This document shows positions 1 through 7,225 of a stretch of DNA of 8,345 nucleotides, piece after piece. This stretch comes from Phycisphaerae bacterium (GTDB taxonomy: Bacteria > Planctomycetota > Phycisphaerae > Phycisphaerales > SM1A02): positions 1,353-9,697 of the forward strand of contig NZFT01000009.1 of NCBI GenBank assembly GCA_002690755.1. The letters are read 5' to 3'. Every line of letters begins with the position of its first letter. Within the stretch, counting starts at the first letter, position 1. A program made the translations under genes and the position numbers. The notes beneath the pieces are model-generated. The model was given only the letters and a program-made list of their open reading frames with translations, ran no database searches and had not been told where the DNA came from.

Positions 1-522
1 CACTCCAACATGAACCGCAAGGTCTTCGTGCTCAACGAGACCGACTTCAAGGAGTGGGAGGAGACGCAGGCTCGCTGGCTCGACGAAGTGCCGGACGAGG
101 AGCTCTACTCCGTCGCCGGTCCGAAGCTCTATCTCCGCTGCTCGAACTGCCACTCGATCGACGGCACCGCGGGTACCGGTCCCTCCTGGGGCGACCAGAC
201 CTCCGGCTCCCTCGCCGGGCTCGGCACCCTCTGGCAGCGGGTCACCGAGGGTGTCTCGCCGATCGACGGCGGGACCCGCGACAACGGCGGCCGCAAGCTC
301 GCCGACTACATCGGTCCGGGCAAGCTCTACGAGACGCCCGAGGACTACATCCGAGAATCCATCTACAACCCCGGAGCGCTCCTCATCTCCGGGTACGGAC
401 CGAACATGCCTCACTTCCGAGGCCAGCTCAGTGATCGCGCCGTCGATGCGATCATCGGGATGATCAAGAACATCGACCAGTTCGACCCGAAGGGCCGTTA
501 CATCGGCAACGCGCCGAACTGA
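1..522 (+). CDS. ctaC: Cytochrome c oxidase subunit II with fused cytochrome c domain (3' part, caa3-type)
   Basis: This is the C-terminal 173 residues of subunit II; the gene starts before the window. Reading from base 1 gives His-Ser-Asn-Met, the H-x-x-M end of the CuA motif, followed by a beta strand (KVFVLN) and the F-x-x-W segment that closes the cupredoxin domain. The ATG at base 10 is therefore the CuA methionine ligand, not a start codon. A linker leads to a class I cytochrome c domain with heme motif CSNCH (bases 139-153), then GTAGTGPSWG. The likely axial methionine is in GPNMPHF (ATG at 406-408). About 85 residues separate the heme motif from this Met, longer than I expect for a compact caa3 domain. 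The protein takes electrons at the periplasmic face and passes them through CuA to heme a in subunit I. It is followed directly by ctaD on the same strand. Confidence 0.93.
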   Translation, partial: HSNMNRKVFVLNETDFKEWEETQARWLDEVPDEELYSVAGPKLYLRCSNCHSIDGTAGTGPSWGDQTSGSLAGLGTLWQRVTEGVSPIDGGTRDNGGRKLADYIGPGKLYETPEDYIRESIYNPGALLISGYGPNMPHFRGQLSDRAVDAIIGMIKNIDQFDPKGRYIGNAPN

Positions 523-558
523 TCGATCCGCAGATCCGCCGGTCGGGGTGGCCGGCAC

Positions 559-612
559 GCATCCCCTCGGGTTCCTCCGACGTACGTCGAACCCGGTACA
601 GGCATCCCCTCG
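559..612. repeat. 11-bp direct repeat in the ctaC-ctaD gap
   Basis: The sequence GCATCCCCTCG occurs twice, at 559-569 and 602-612, 43 bp apart start to start. The 3' end of each copy runs into a small inverted repeat (568-595 and 608-622). No function can be assigned; it may be a duplicated leader element or chance in GC-rich DNA. Confidence 0.45.
568..595 (+). other. Hairpin in the ctaC-ctaD gap
   Basis: CGGGTTC (568-574) pairs with GAACCCG (589-595). Inside it lies a perfect 10-bp palindrome, GACGTACGTC (579-588), which could fold on itself. There is no T-run downstream, so this does not look like a classical intrinsic terminator. A transcript-processing or stabilising structure, or a protein-binding palindrome, would fit better. 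Confidence 0.4.
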
Positions 613-622
613 ATTTCCGAGG
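608..622 (+). other. Small hairpin upstream of ctaD
   Basis: CCTCG (608-612) pairs with CGAGG (618-622) around a 5-base loop. It overlaps the end of the second copy of the 11-bp direct repeat and ends 47 bp before the ctaD start. The stem is short and the significance uncertain. Confidence 0.3.
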
Positions 623-669
623 CAAGAAATGCGATCATCGAATCGCCTCACTCGCAGCAGAGACCCGTC

Positions 670-2373
<1,704 letters not shown>

Positions 2374-2420
2374 TCGACATCCAGTCCGGATCACGGCCGC
2401 TTCCTCCTTCGCAACTCTCC

Positions 2421-2437
2421 GGGGACGATCGTTCCCC
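2421..2437 (+). other. Hairpin in the ctaD-ctaE gap
   Basis: GGGGA (2421-2425) pairs with TCCCC (2433-2437) around a 7-base loop, 24 bp before the ctaE start. No T-run follows. It may be an intra-operon mRNA structure; it could also be chance in GC-rich DNA. Confidence 0.35.
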
Positions 2438-2461
2438 ACACGCCCCATCGGAGCCAATCGG

Positions 2462-3424
2462 ATGACTTCCATCCAGGCCAACCCTTCGGATCAATCCGAC
2501 GAGCACGGTCACGACGACCATGAGCACGGTCATGATCCGAACCTCGCCCATCACTTCGATTCCATGGAACAGCAGATGGACTCGGGGAAGCTGGGCATGT
2601 GGCTGTTCCTCGCCACCGAGGTCCTGTTCTTCGGTGGTCTGTTCGTCGCGTACGCGGTGCTCCGCGCGAGGAATCCCGAGGTCTTCTCGTACGCGAGTCT
2701 CTACCTCGACACGATCATGGGCGGCATCAACACCTGCGTGCTGATCCTCTCGAGCCTCACGATGGCCCTCGCGGTGCGGTTCGCCCAGGAGGGTCGGAAA
2801 GGGCTCCTGGTGCTCTGTCTCTGGCTCACCATGGGCGGCGCGGTGGGCTTCCTCGTCATCAAGTACTTCGAGTACTCCCACAAGATCCACGACCACCTCG
2901 TCTGGGGCGGCACGTTCTACGAGCCGGTCGACGAGTCTCAGAAGCTTCTGCTGGAAACCCCCGAGGAGGCGCTCGATGCACCCCTCGTCGACGGGCCTCT
3001 CGAGGCGAACGCGGCCGAGGCTCGCGACATCCGCATGTCCCAGATCGTGAACAGGCCCGAAGAAGCCGCCTCCAGCGTGAAGACCGCGGCGCTCGGCCCC
3101 GCGGGGCTCTCGGCCGGACCAGCCGCCGCGGAGGCGGCGATCGAGGAGACGGAGAGTGACGGACATTCCGGTGCGGGACATCTCGCCGACCCGGAGATGC
3201 CGGTCGGAACACACCTGTTCTTCGGCATCTACTTCTGCATGACCGGGCTCCACGGCATCCACGTGCTGATCGGCATGGGCGTGATCGGCTGGCTCATCTG
3301 GCGATCGCAAAGAGGCGACTTCGGACCCAAGTACAACACGCCGGTCGATCTCGGCGGTCTCTACTGGCACATCGTCGACCTGATCTGGATCTTCCTGTTC
3401 CCGCTCTTCTATCTGATTCACTGA
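2462..3424 (+). CDS. ctaE: Cytochrome c oxidase subunit III with a large loop insert
   Basis: Subunit III of the oxidase, 320 aa and five predicted helices (about 43-66, 84-106, 114-136, 250-277, 298-319). This is the short bacterial type that lacks the first two helices of the mitochondrial protein. Family marks are GMWLFLATEVLFFGG with the conserved Glu53, KYFEYSHKIHDH (134-145), TGLHGIHVLIGMG (261-273) and YWHIVDLIWIFLFPLFY near the C-terminus. The ATG at 2462 is chosen because GGAG (2450-2453) lies 8 bp upstream and because it begins just before the family homology; the frame is open further upstream only as overlap with ctaD. Two oddities: a His/Asp-rich N-terminus (residues 14-31) and an Ala/Glu-rich hydrophilic insert of about 93 residues (155-247) between helices 3 and 4, where five-helix homologues normally have a short loop. 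Subunit III stabilises subunit I and its proton uptake. Confidence 0.95.
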   Translation: MTSIQANPSDQSDEHGHDDHEHGHDPNLAHHFDSMEQQMDSGKLGMWLFLATEVLFFGGLFVAYAVLRARNPEVFSYASLYLDTIMGGINTCVLILSSLTMALAVRFAQEGRKGLLVLCLWLTMGGAVGFLVIKYFEYSHKIHDHLVWGGTFYEPVDESQKLLLETPEEALDAPLVDGPLEANAAEARDIRMSQIVNRPEEAASSVKTAALGPAGLSAGPAAAEAAIEETESDGHSGAGHLADPEMPVGTHLFFGIYFCMTGLHGIHVLIGMGVIGWLIWRSQRGDFGPKYNTPVDLGGLYWHIVDLIWIFLFPLFYLIH

Positions 3425-3425
3425 A

Positions 3426-3439
3426 CCGGCCCCGGCCGG
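3426..3439 (+). other. GC hairpin directly after the ctaE stop
   Basis: CCGGC (3426-3430) pairs with GCCGG (3435-3439), starting one base after the TGA of ctaE. No T-run follows and ctaF starts 46 bp later, so read-through is expected. It might protect an upstream mRNA end. Confidence 0.35.
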
Positions 3440-3485
3440 CAAGCGCCCGATCCAGACGCTCGAAGCACCCCGAGAGTTCAACACC

Positions 3486-3911
3486 ATGTCGAACGACACC
3501 ACCGCCGCCCACGCCGCCCACGACGATCACGATGATCACGGCCTCGGCCACATCGTGAGCTACGGAACCCTCTTCGGCATCGGCTTCGCGCTGCTGCTGA
3601 TGACGATCGTCACCGTCGCGGTCCGCTACGTCGACGCCGGCGAGCTCAACATGCCGATCGCGCTCGGCATCGCCGGGGTGAAGGCGACGCTCGTCGCCCT
3701 CTACTTCATGCATCTCCGCTGGGACCGACCGTTCAACGCCCTGGTGCTGGTCAGCTCGATCGCGTTCGTGGTCCTGCTGATGATCTTCGTGCTGATGGAC
3801 ACCGCCCAGTACGCACCGCAGGTCTTCAAGGGCAACGCGCCGAAGGTCCAGGAAGTGCTCACCGTCGATGCACCGGGTGCGCCGATCGCCGAACAGTCCC
3901 AGCTTCCCTGA
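3486..3911 (+). CDS. ctaF: Cytochrome c oxidase subunit IV, prokaryotic type
   Basis: Small membrane subunit of the oxidase (141 aa). Three predicted helices at about residues 25-46, 57-78 and 83-105. The family mark is the second helix ending in VKATLVALYFMHLRWD, with the characteristic YFMHL. The N-terminus is His/Asp-rich (HAAHDDHDDHGLGH, residues 9-22), echoing the N-terminus of the CtaE encoded just upstream. The C-terminal 35 residues are soluble and Pro/Ala/Val-rich. GAGAG at 3472-3476, 9 bp before the ATG, is a plausible ribosome binding site. Subunit IV is non-catalytic and thought to help stabilise or assemble the complex. The position between two subunit III-type genes supports the call. 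Confidence 0.9.
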   Translation: MSNDTTAAHAAHDDHDDHGLGHIVSYGTLFGIGFALLLMTIVTVAVRYVDAGELNMPIALGIAGVKATLVALYFMHLRWDRPFNALVLVSSIAFVVLLMIFVLMDTAQYAPQVFKGNAPKVQEVLTVDAPGAPIAEQSQLP

Positions 3912-3992
3912 CCGTTACGGGCCGTCCCGGTGACCGGTCGGGTCCCGCGCGAACCTCGCGTCGGACATGCGTCGTTCGATCCGGTACGAGCC

Positions 3993-4592
3993 ATGGCCAA
4001 CACCGTCTCGCCATTCGAGGACCCGGACCGCCGGCTGGCCGCCGGCCGCTTCGGCATGTTCATCTTCCTCGTGTCACTGGCGATGATCTTCGCGGGGGCG
4101 ATTCTCGGCTTTCTGGTGGTCAGACTCGAGGACGAGGGGAACTGGCCGCCGCCGGGCATGCCCGCGCTTCCCTGGTCGCTGCTCTTCAGCACCGTGATCC
4201 TCATCGCCTCGAGCGTCACGTTCCTTCGGGCGACCGGGGCGCTGCGACGCGACGACGGGCCGGGGCTGGTCCGTTGGCTGTCCGTGACGCTGATGCTGGC
4301 CCTCGCGTTCCTCACCGTGCAGACCGTCGCCTGGTGGGATCTGGTCGGCCACGGCATGGACTTCTCCCGTCACCTGTATGCCTGGACCTTCTACTTCCTC
4401 ACCGGCCTGCACGCGGTGCACGTCCTGGGCGGGGTGATTCCGTTGTGGATCGTGACACGACGCGTCCGCGCCGGCGACCGATCCGAATCGGTCCGGCGAG
4501 GCGTGATCTACACCGCCATGTACTGGCACTTCCTCGACGTCGCGTGGGTGGTGCTCTATCTCACGCTCATCGCGGGAACGCTCGGCGGCTGA
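3993..4592 (+). CDS. Second, divergent cytochrome c oxidase subunit III-like protein
   Basis: A 199-residue membrane protein of the heme-copper oxidase subunit III family. Five predicted helices (about 20-44, 60-80, 93-114, 128-155, 170-195) match the five-helix fold of CtaE. Family marks are AGRFGMFIFLVSLAMIFAG, TFYFLTGLHAVHVLGG (132-147) and YTAMYWHFLDVAWVVLYLTL at the end. The Glu of the CtaE motif (Glu53 there) is replaced by Leu29, and there is no large insert or His-rich N-terminus. I chose the ATG at 3993 because homology starts a few residues later; a GTG at 3930 in frame would add 21 unconserved residues. It is the last gene of the structural operon and converges on ctaA. It may be a second structural subunit of the same complex or an assembly paralogue. 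The family call is firm, the role uncertain. Confidence 0.87.
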   Translation: MANTVSPFEDPDRRLAAGRFGMFIFLVSLAMIFAGAILGFLVVRLEDEGNWPPPGMPALPWSLLFSTVILIASSVTFLRATGALRRDDGPGLVRWLSVTLMLALAFLTVQTVAWWDLVGHGMDFSRHLYAWTFYFLTGLHAVHVLGGVIPLWIVTRRVRAGDRSESVRRGVIYTAMYWHFLDVAWVVLYLTLIAGTLGG

Positions 4593-4616
4593 ACCGACAC
4601 GGACCGTGACGCACGC
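4593..4616. other. Short convergent gap between the oxidase operon and ctaA
   Basis: Only 24 bp separate the two stop codons. CGTGA (4605-4609) can pair with TCACG (4617-4621) around a 7-base loop, and this stem includes the ctaA stop codon. There is no T-tract on either strand. It could weakly help end transcription both ways, but I cannot call a terminator. Confidence 0.3.
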
Positions 4617-6023
4617 TCACGCGCCGACGCCGATGCCTCGCGGCGCCGAGGGCGACGCGGTGCGGGGGACGACGACCTCGAACCGACGGACCGCCACCGC
4701 GAGGCCCGCCGCCGCGGCGAGCAGCAGGGCGCCGTTCGCCTGATGGGCGGACGTGGGAACCAGTTCCCAGACCGGGATCTCCGGCGACGTCCGGAGGATC
4801 GTCGCGAGGAACGCGAGGAGTCCGAGTGTGAATTGAAGGCCGACCAGCAGATTCACGGCGCGACCGAAGGCGGGGACCACCGGAACGCCGAGTTCGCGTC
4901 GCGACCGGGCCCGGAGGCCCGTGATGAACGCGATGGTCACGACCACCACCGAGAAACCGATGTGCCCGTGCATGGCCCAGGCCGGTGGCGTCGGGGCGAT
5001 GCCGCCGTCGACCGCGGGGGTGGCGAAGTGCCGGTAACAGGCACCGAGCACGAGCTGCAGAACCAGTGCGACCACCAGCAGGGTGGAGAGGCTCCGGTCC
5101 TGGCCGCCGTTCGGGACCGCGATCGCCTCGGTCGCCGGATTCCGCCAACGCCGGCTGCTGACCACCGCCAGCGTCGCGAACGCGGCGAACGTGAGCTGAC
5201 CGAAGACGCCGTGGGCGAGGGCGAACGCGGTGCTCGGATCGACCTCGGTCTGGCTGGTGGTGAATTCACCGGTCACTCGAAGGCCACCCATCAGCCCCTG
5301 GATGCAGACCATGATGAAGATCACGATCGAGAACATCCGGACCATGCTCCGGCGGTCGTACCCGAACACCATCACCAGCAAGGTGATCGCGGTGACGCCG
5401 ACCAGCATCCCGTAGAGCCGGTGGGCATGTTCGTAGAAGATCCCGCCCTTCATCTCCGAGAGGGGGTAGAGCAGCATGTTGTGCCCGAAGGAGTTGGGCC
5501 AGTCCGGCACCGCGAGGCCCGCCTCCATTCCGGTGACCAGACCGCCGCTGACGATCAGCACGAACACGGTCGCCGCGGCGACGAGCGAGAAGAAGCTCGC
5601 CGGCGCGATCGTGATGGGGGTCTCCGGGTCGAACCCCCGTCGTCCGACGAGGGCGCCGATTCCGCCGAGAAACCCCGAGGCGAGGAAGAGGCCGGTGACC
5701 CAGAGGATGCCCGAGATCAGGATGCCGCCATCGTCCCCGCCACCGAACAGACTGCCGATCACCAGAAGATTCACGATGGCGCTGACCACACCCGTCATGA
5801 CGCCGGCTCGGATCGTGCCGAGAATCCGGCCCGCCGCGACGCCACCGAGGGCCAGAACGAGCAGTTCCGCGGCGAACACCAGTTCACCGAGGGCGAACCC
5901 GGGTTGCATGAAGGCGATGTAGCCGAGTGCCCACATCACCGTGGTCGTGGCGAAGCCGAGTCCGACGATCAGCCCTCGGGAATTCGAGGTGGGGTCCGGG
6001 AGCGGCGGGGTCGATTGGGTCAT
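4617..6023 (-). CDS. ctaA: Heme A synthase (CtaA/COX15 family) with extra N-terminal membrane domain
   Basis: Converts heme O to heme A by oxidising the C8 methyl group; an inner-membrane protein. The 468 residues contain a CtaA core from about 140 to 446 with eight helices in two four-helix halves. Expected heme-binding histidines are His201 in the ExxHR motif (EHAHR), His271 (ALAHG), His352 or His354 (AMHGHIG) and His427 (SAHQANGA). Family marks include GLAVPDWPNSFGHN in the first loop and QGLMGGLRVTGE (242-253). Residues 19-126 hold four further predicted helices not present in the usual protein of 300-350 aa. The ATG at 6023 is preferred: GGAAC lies 8 bp upstream and the protein then starts just before the first helix. 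The frame stays open to 6179, but those 52 residues are basic, show no family features and would reach almost to the ctaB start. It converges on the structural operon and diverges from ctaB, its pathway partner. Confidence 0.94.
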   Translation of the reverse strand: MTQSTPPLPDPTSNSRGLIVGLGFATTTVMWALGYIAFMQPGFALGELVFAAELLVLALGGVAAGRILGTIRAGVMTGVVSAIVNLLVIGSLFGGGDDGGILISGILWVTGLFLASGFLGGIGALVGRRGFDPETPITIAPASFFSLVAAATVFVLIVSGGLVTGMEAGLAVPDWPNSFGHNMLLYPLSEMKGGIFYEHAHRLYGMLVGVTAITLLVMVFGYDRRSMVRMFSIVIFIMVCIQGLMGGLRVTGEFTTSQTEVDPSTAFALAHGVFGQLTFAAFATLAVVSSRRWRNPATEAIAVPNGGQDRSLSTLLVVALVLQLVLGACYRHFATPAVDGGIAPTPPAWAMHGHIGFSVVVVTIAFITGLRARSRRELGVPVVPAFGRAVNLLVGLQFTLGLLAFLATILRTSPEIPVWELVPTSAHQANGALLLAAAAGLAVAVRRFEVVVPRTASPSAPRGIGVGA

Positions 6024-6078
6024 GAGTCGTTGTTCCGAACGAATGAGGATCGTGGCAGCCGGGACGAACCCGATGAGG

Positions 6079-6084
6079 ATTCTA
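6079..6084 (-). promoter_or_regulatory. Possible -10 element of ctaA
   Basis: On the minus strand this reads TAGAAT, one mismatch from TATAAT, about 55 bp before the ctaA start. No recognisable -35 hexamer is seen 16-18 bp upstream. The next base makes it TAGAATC, identical to the heptamer in front of ctaB on the other strand. Confidence 0.35.
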
Positions 6085-6147
6085 GACCGCCGATCCCGCT
6101 CGATCCGCCCCGGAAGCGCGTGAAGTCCACAACCATGGGAGAATCCC

Positions 6148-6170
6148 CGAGCCCGTCCCTGCGGGACTCG
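6148..6170 (+). other. Inverted repeat just upstream of ctaB
   Basis: CGAGCCCG (6148-6155) pairs with CGGG-A-CTCG (6162-6170) with one bulged A and a 6-base loop. It sits directly before the TAGAAT element, where a -35 region would lie. It could be an operator for a regulator of heme a synthesis or chance dyad symmetry. No terminator-like T-run follows. Confidence 0.35.
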
Positions 6171-6176
6171 TAGAAT
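6171..6176 (+). promoter_or_regulatory. Possible -10 element of ctaB
   Basis: TAGAAT ends 11 bp before the ctaB ATG. If used, transcription would begin about at 6183, leaving a 5' leader of only a few bases. That agrees with the lack of any Shine-Dalgarno sequence before ctaB. No -35 hexamer is visible. Confidence 0.35.
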
Positions 6177-6187
6177 CACCGCTCCCC

Positions 6188-7225
6188 ATGAATCAGGTCG
6201 ATCCCCCAGCTTCGTCCGAGATCCTCGAACCCACGGCCGCCCCGCCGGTCGGGGTGCGGCGGATGCTCATGGACCTCACCAAGGTCCGGCTGAATGCGTT
6301 GGTGCTCCTGACCACCGCGGTGGGCTACGTGCTCGGCCGTGAAGGGGCCGCCGCCTTCGACTGGGGTCTGCTGTCACTGACGATGCTCGGTACCGGTCTC
6401 GCCGCCGCGAGCGCCGCGATCCTCAACCAGGCCCTGGAACAGCATCGCGACTCCAAGATGCACCGCACTCGAGGACGACCGGTCGCGAGCGGTCGCCTTT
6501 CACCGATTCTCGCGTTCATGGCCGGTATCGGACTCGCCTACGCGGGGTTCGCCCTGCTCGCGGGTTGGGTCGGGATCGCGCCCGCCGTGCTCGCGGTCTC
6601 CAACGTGATCGTGTACGCGTTCATCTACACCCCGCTCAAGCCGCTCACCACGATGAACACGCTCTTCGGCGCGGTCTGCGGCGCCATTCCGCCGATGATC
6701 GGCTGGAGTGCCGCGACCGGTGGCCTTGAGGCGGGGGCGTGGGTCCTTGGTGGCATCCTCTTCGTCTGGCAGCTGCCGCACTTCTTCGCGCTCGCCTGGA
6801 TGTATCGCGACGACTACCGACGTGGTGGGCACGCGATGCTCCCGGTGCTCGATCCCACGGGAGGCATCACCGGTCAGGTGATGACCACCACGGCCGCCTT
6901 GCTGGTACCGGTGGGCCTCACCGGCACCATGTTCGGCGTCGCAGGCTGGTTCTTCGCCGCGACCGCGACCTTCGCCGGCTGCTGGTTCACGGCCCGGTGC
7001 ATCCTGTTCTGGCGATCACCGAGCGACCGCGCGGCCCGGGCGGTGTTCATGACGAGTCTCGCCTACCTTCCGATCGTCCTCGGGGTGATGGTGCTCGATC
7101 GTGGTCCGGTGAACCCGGAATCCTGGATTCGAGGCGGTCGCCCGCCACTCACCGCCGAATCGGAAGGGCTGCGGATCGCCGACCCCGAGTCGGAAGTCGA
7201 TCCCGCGCCGGCGTCAGACTCATGA
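6188..7225 (+). CDS. ctaB: Heme O synthase (protoheme IX farnesyltransferase), COX10-like
   Basis: Transfers a farnesyl group to the 2-vinyl of protoheme IX, giving heme O for CtaA. It is a UbiA-superfamily membrane prenyltransferase with seven to nine predicted helices, 345 aa. The first substrate motif runs from Asn80: N-Q-A-L-E-x-x-x-D-S-K-M-x-R-T-R-x-R-P-V (80-99), with Glu84 where most bacterial CtaB have Asp. The NxxxE form, YTPLKPLTTMNT (147-158), GAIPPMIGWSAATG and ILFVWQLPHFFALAW resemble eukaryotic COX10 as I remember it. The second motif is YRDDYRRGG (206-214). Residues 1-25 and the acidic tail from about 305 are soluble and variable. The start has no Shine-Dalgarno sequence but is supported by length. 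The stop overlaps the next start as ATGA, implying translational coupling. ctaA diverges upstream, so both heme a enzymes share one control region. Confidence 0.96.
   Translation: MNQVDPPASSEILEPTAAPPVGVRRMLMDLTKVRLNALVLLTTAVGYVLGREGAAAFDWGLLSLTMLGTGLAAASAAILNQALEQHRDSKMHRTRGRPVASGRLSPILAFMAGIGLAYAGFALLAGWVGIAPAVLAVSNVIVYAFIYTPLKPLTTMNTLFGAVCGAIPPMIGWSAATGGLEAGAWVLGGILFVWQLPHFFALAWMYRDDYRRGGHAMLPVLDPTGGITGQVMTTTAALLVPVGLTGTMFGVAGWFFAATATFAGCWFTARCILFWRSPSDRAARAVFMTSLAYLPIVLGVMVLDRGPVNPESWIRGGRPPLTAESEGLRIADPESEVDPAPASDS

Noticed and set aside
10..522. ATG at base 10 as the start of a separate small cytochrome c gene
   Set aside because: The frame is open to base 1 and the preceding codons read His-Ser-Asn before this Met, matching the end of the CuA motif of subunit II. 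The Met is a copper ligand inside ctaC.
568..595. Intrinsic terminator between ctaC and ctaD
   Set aside because: The stem is present but is not followed by a T-run, and the downstream gene is an obligate partner of ctaC.
3930..3992. GTG at 3930 as the start of the second subunit III-like gene
   Set aside because: The extra 21 residues show no subunit III similarity. The ATG at 3993 begins shortly before the conserved first helix. Not fully excluded.
4743..6173. Long plus-strand open frame (476 codons) opposite ctaA
   Set aside because: Its product is a charged Arg/Asp/His/Glu-rich sequence with no domain or hydrophobic core. It is the shadow of the GC-biased ctaA codons, and ctaA has clear heme A synthase motifs.
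6024..6179. Upstream ATG at 6179 (minus) as the start of ctaA
   Set aside because: It would add 52 basic residues without family features and place the start within 10 bp of the ctaB ATG, leaving no room for divergent promoters. The ATG at 6023 has a GGAAC upstream and starts just before the first helix.
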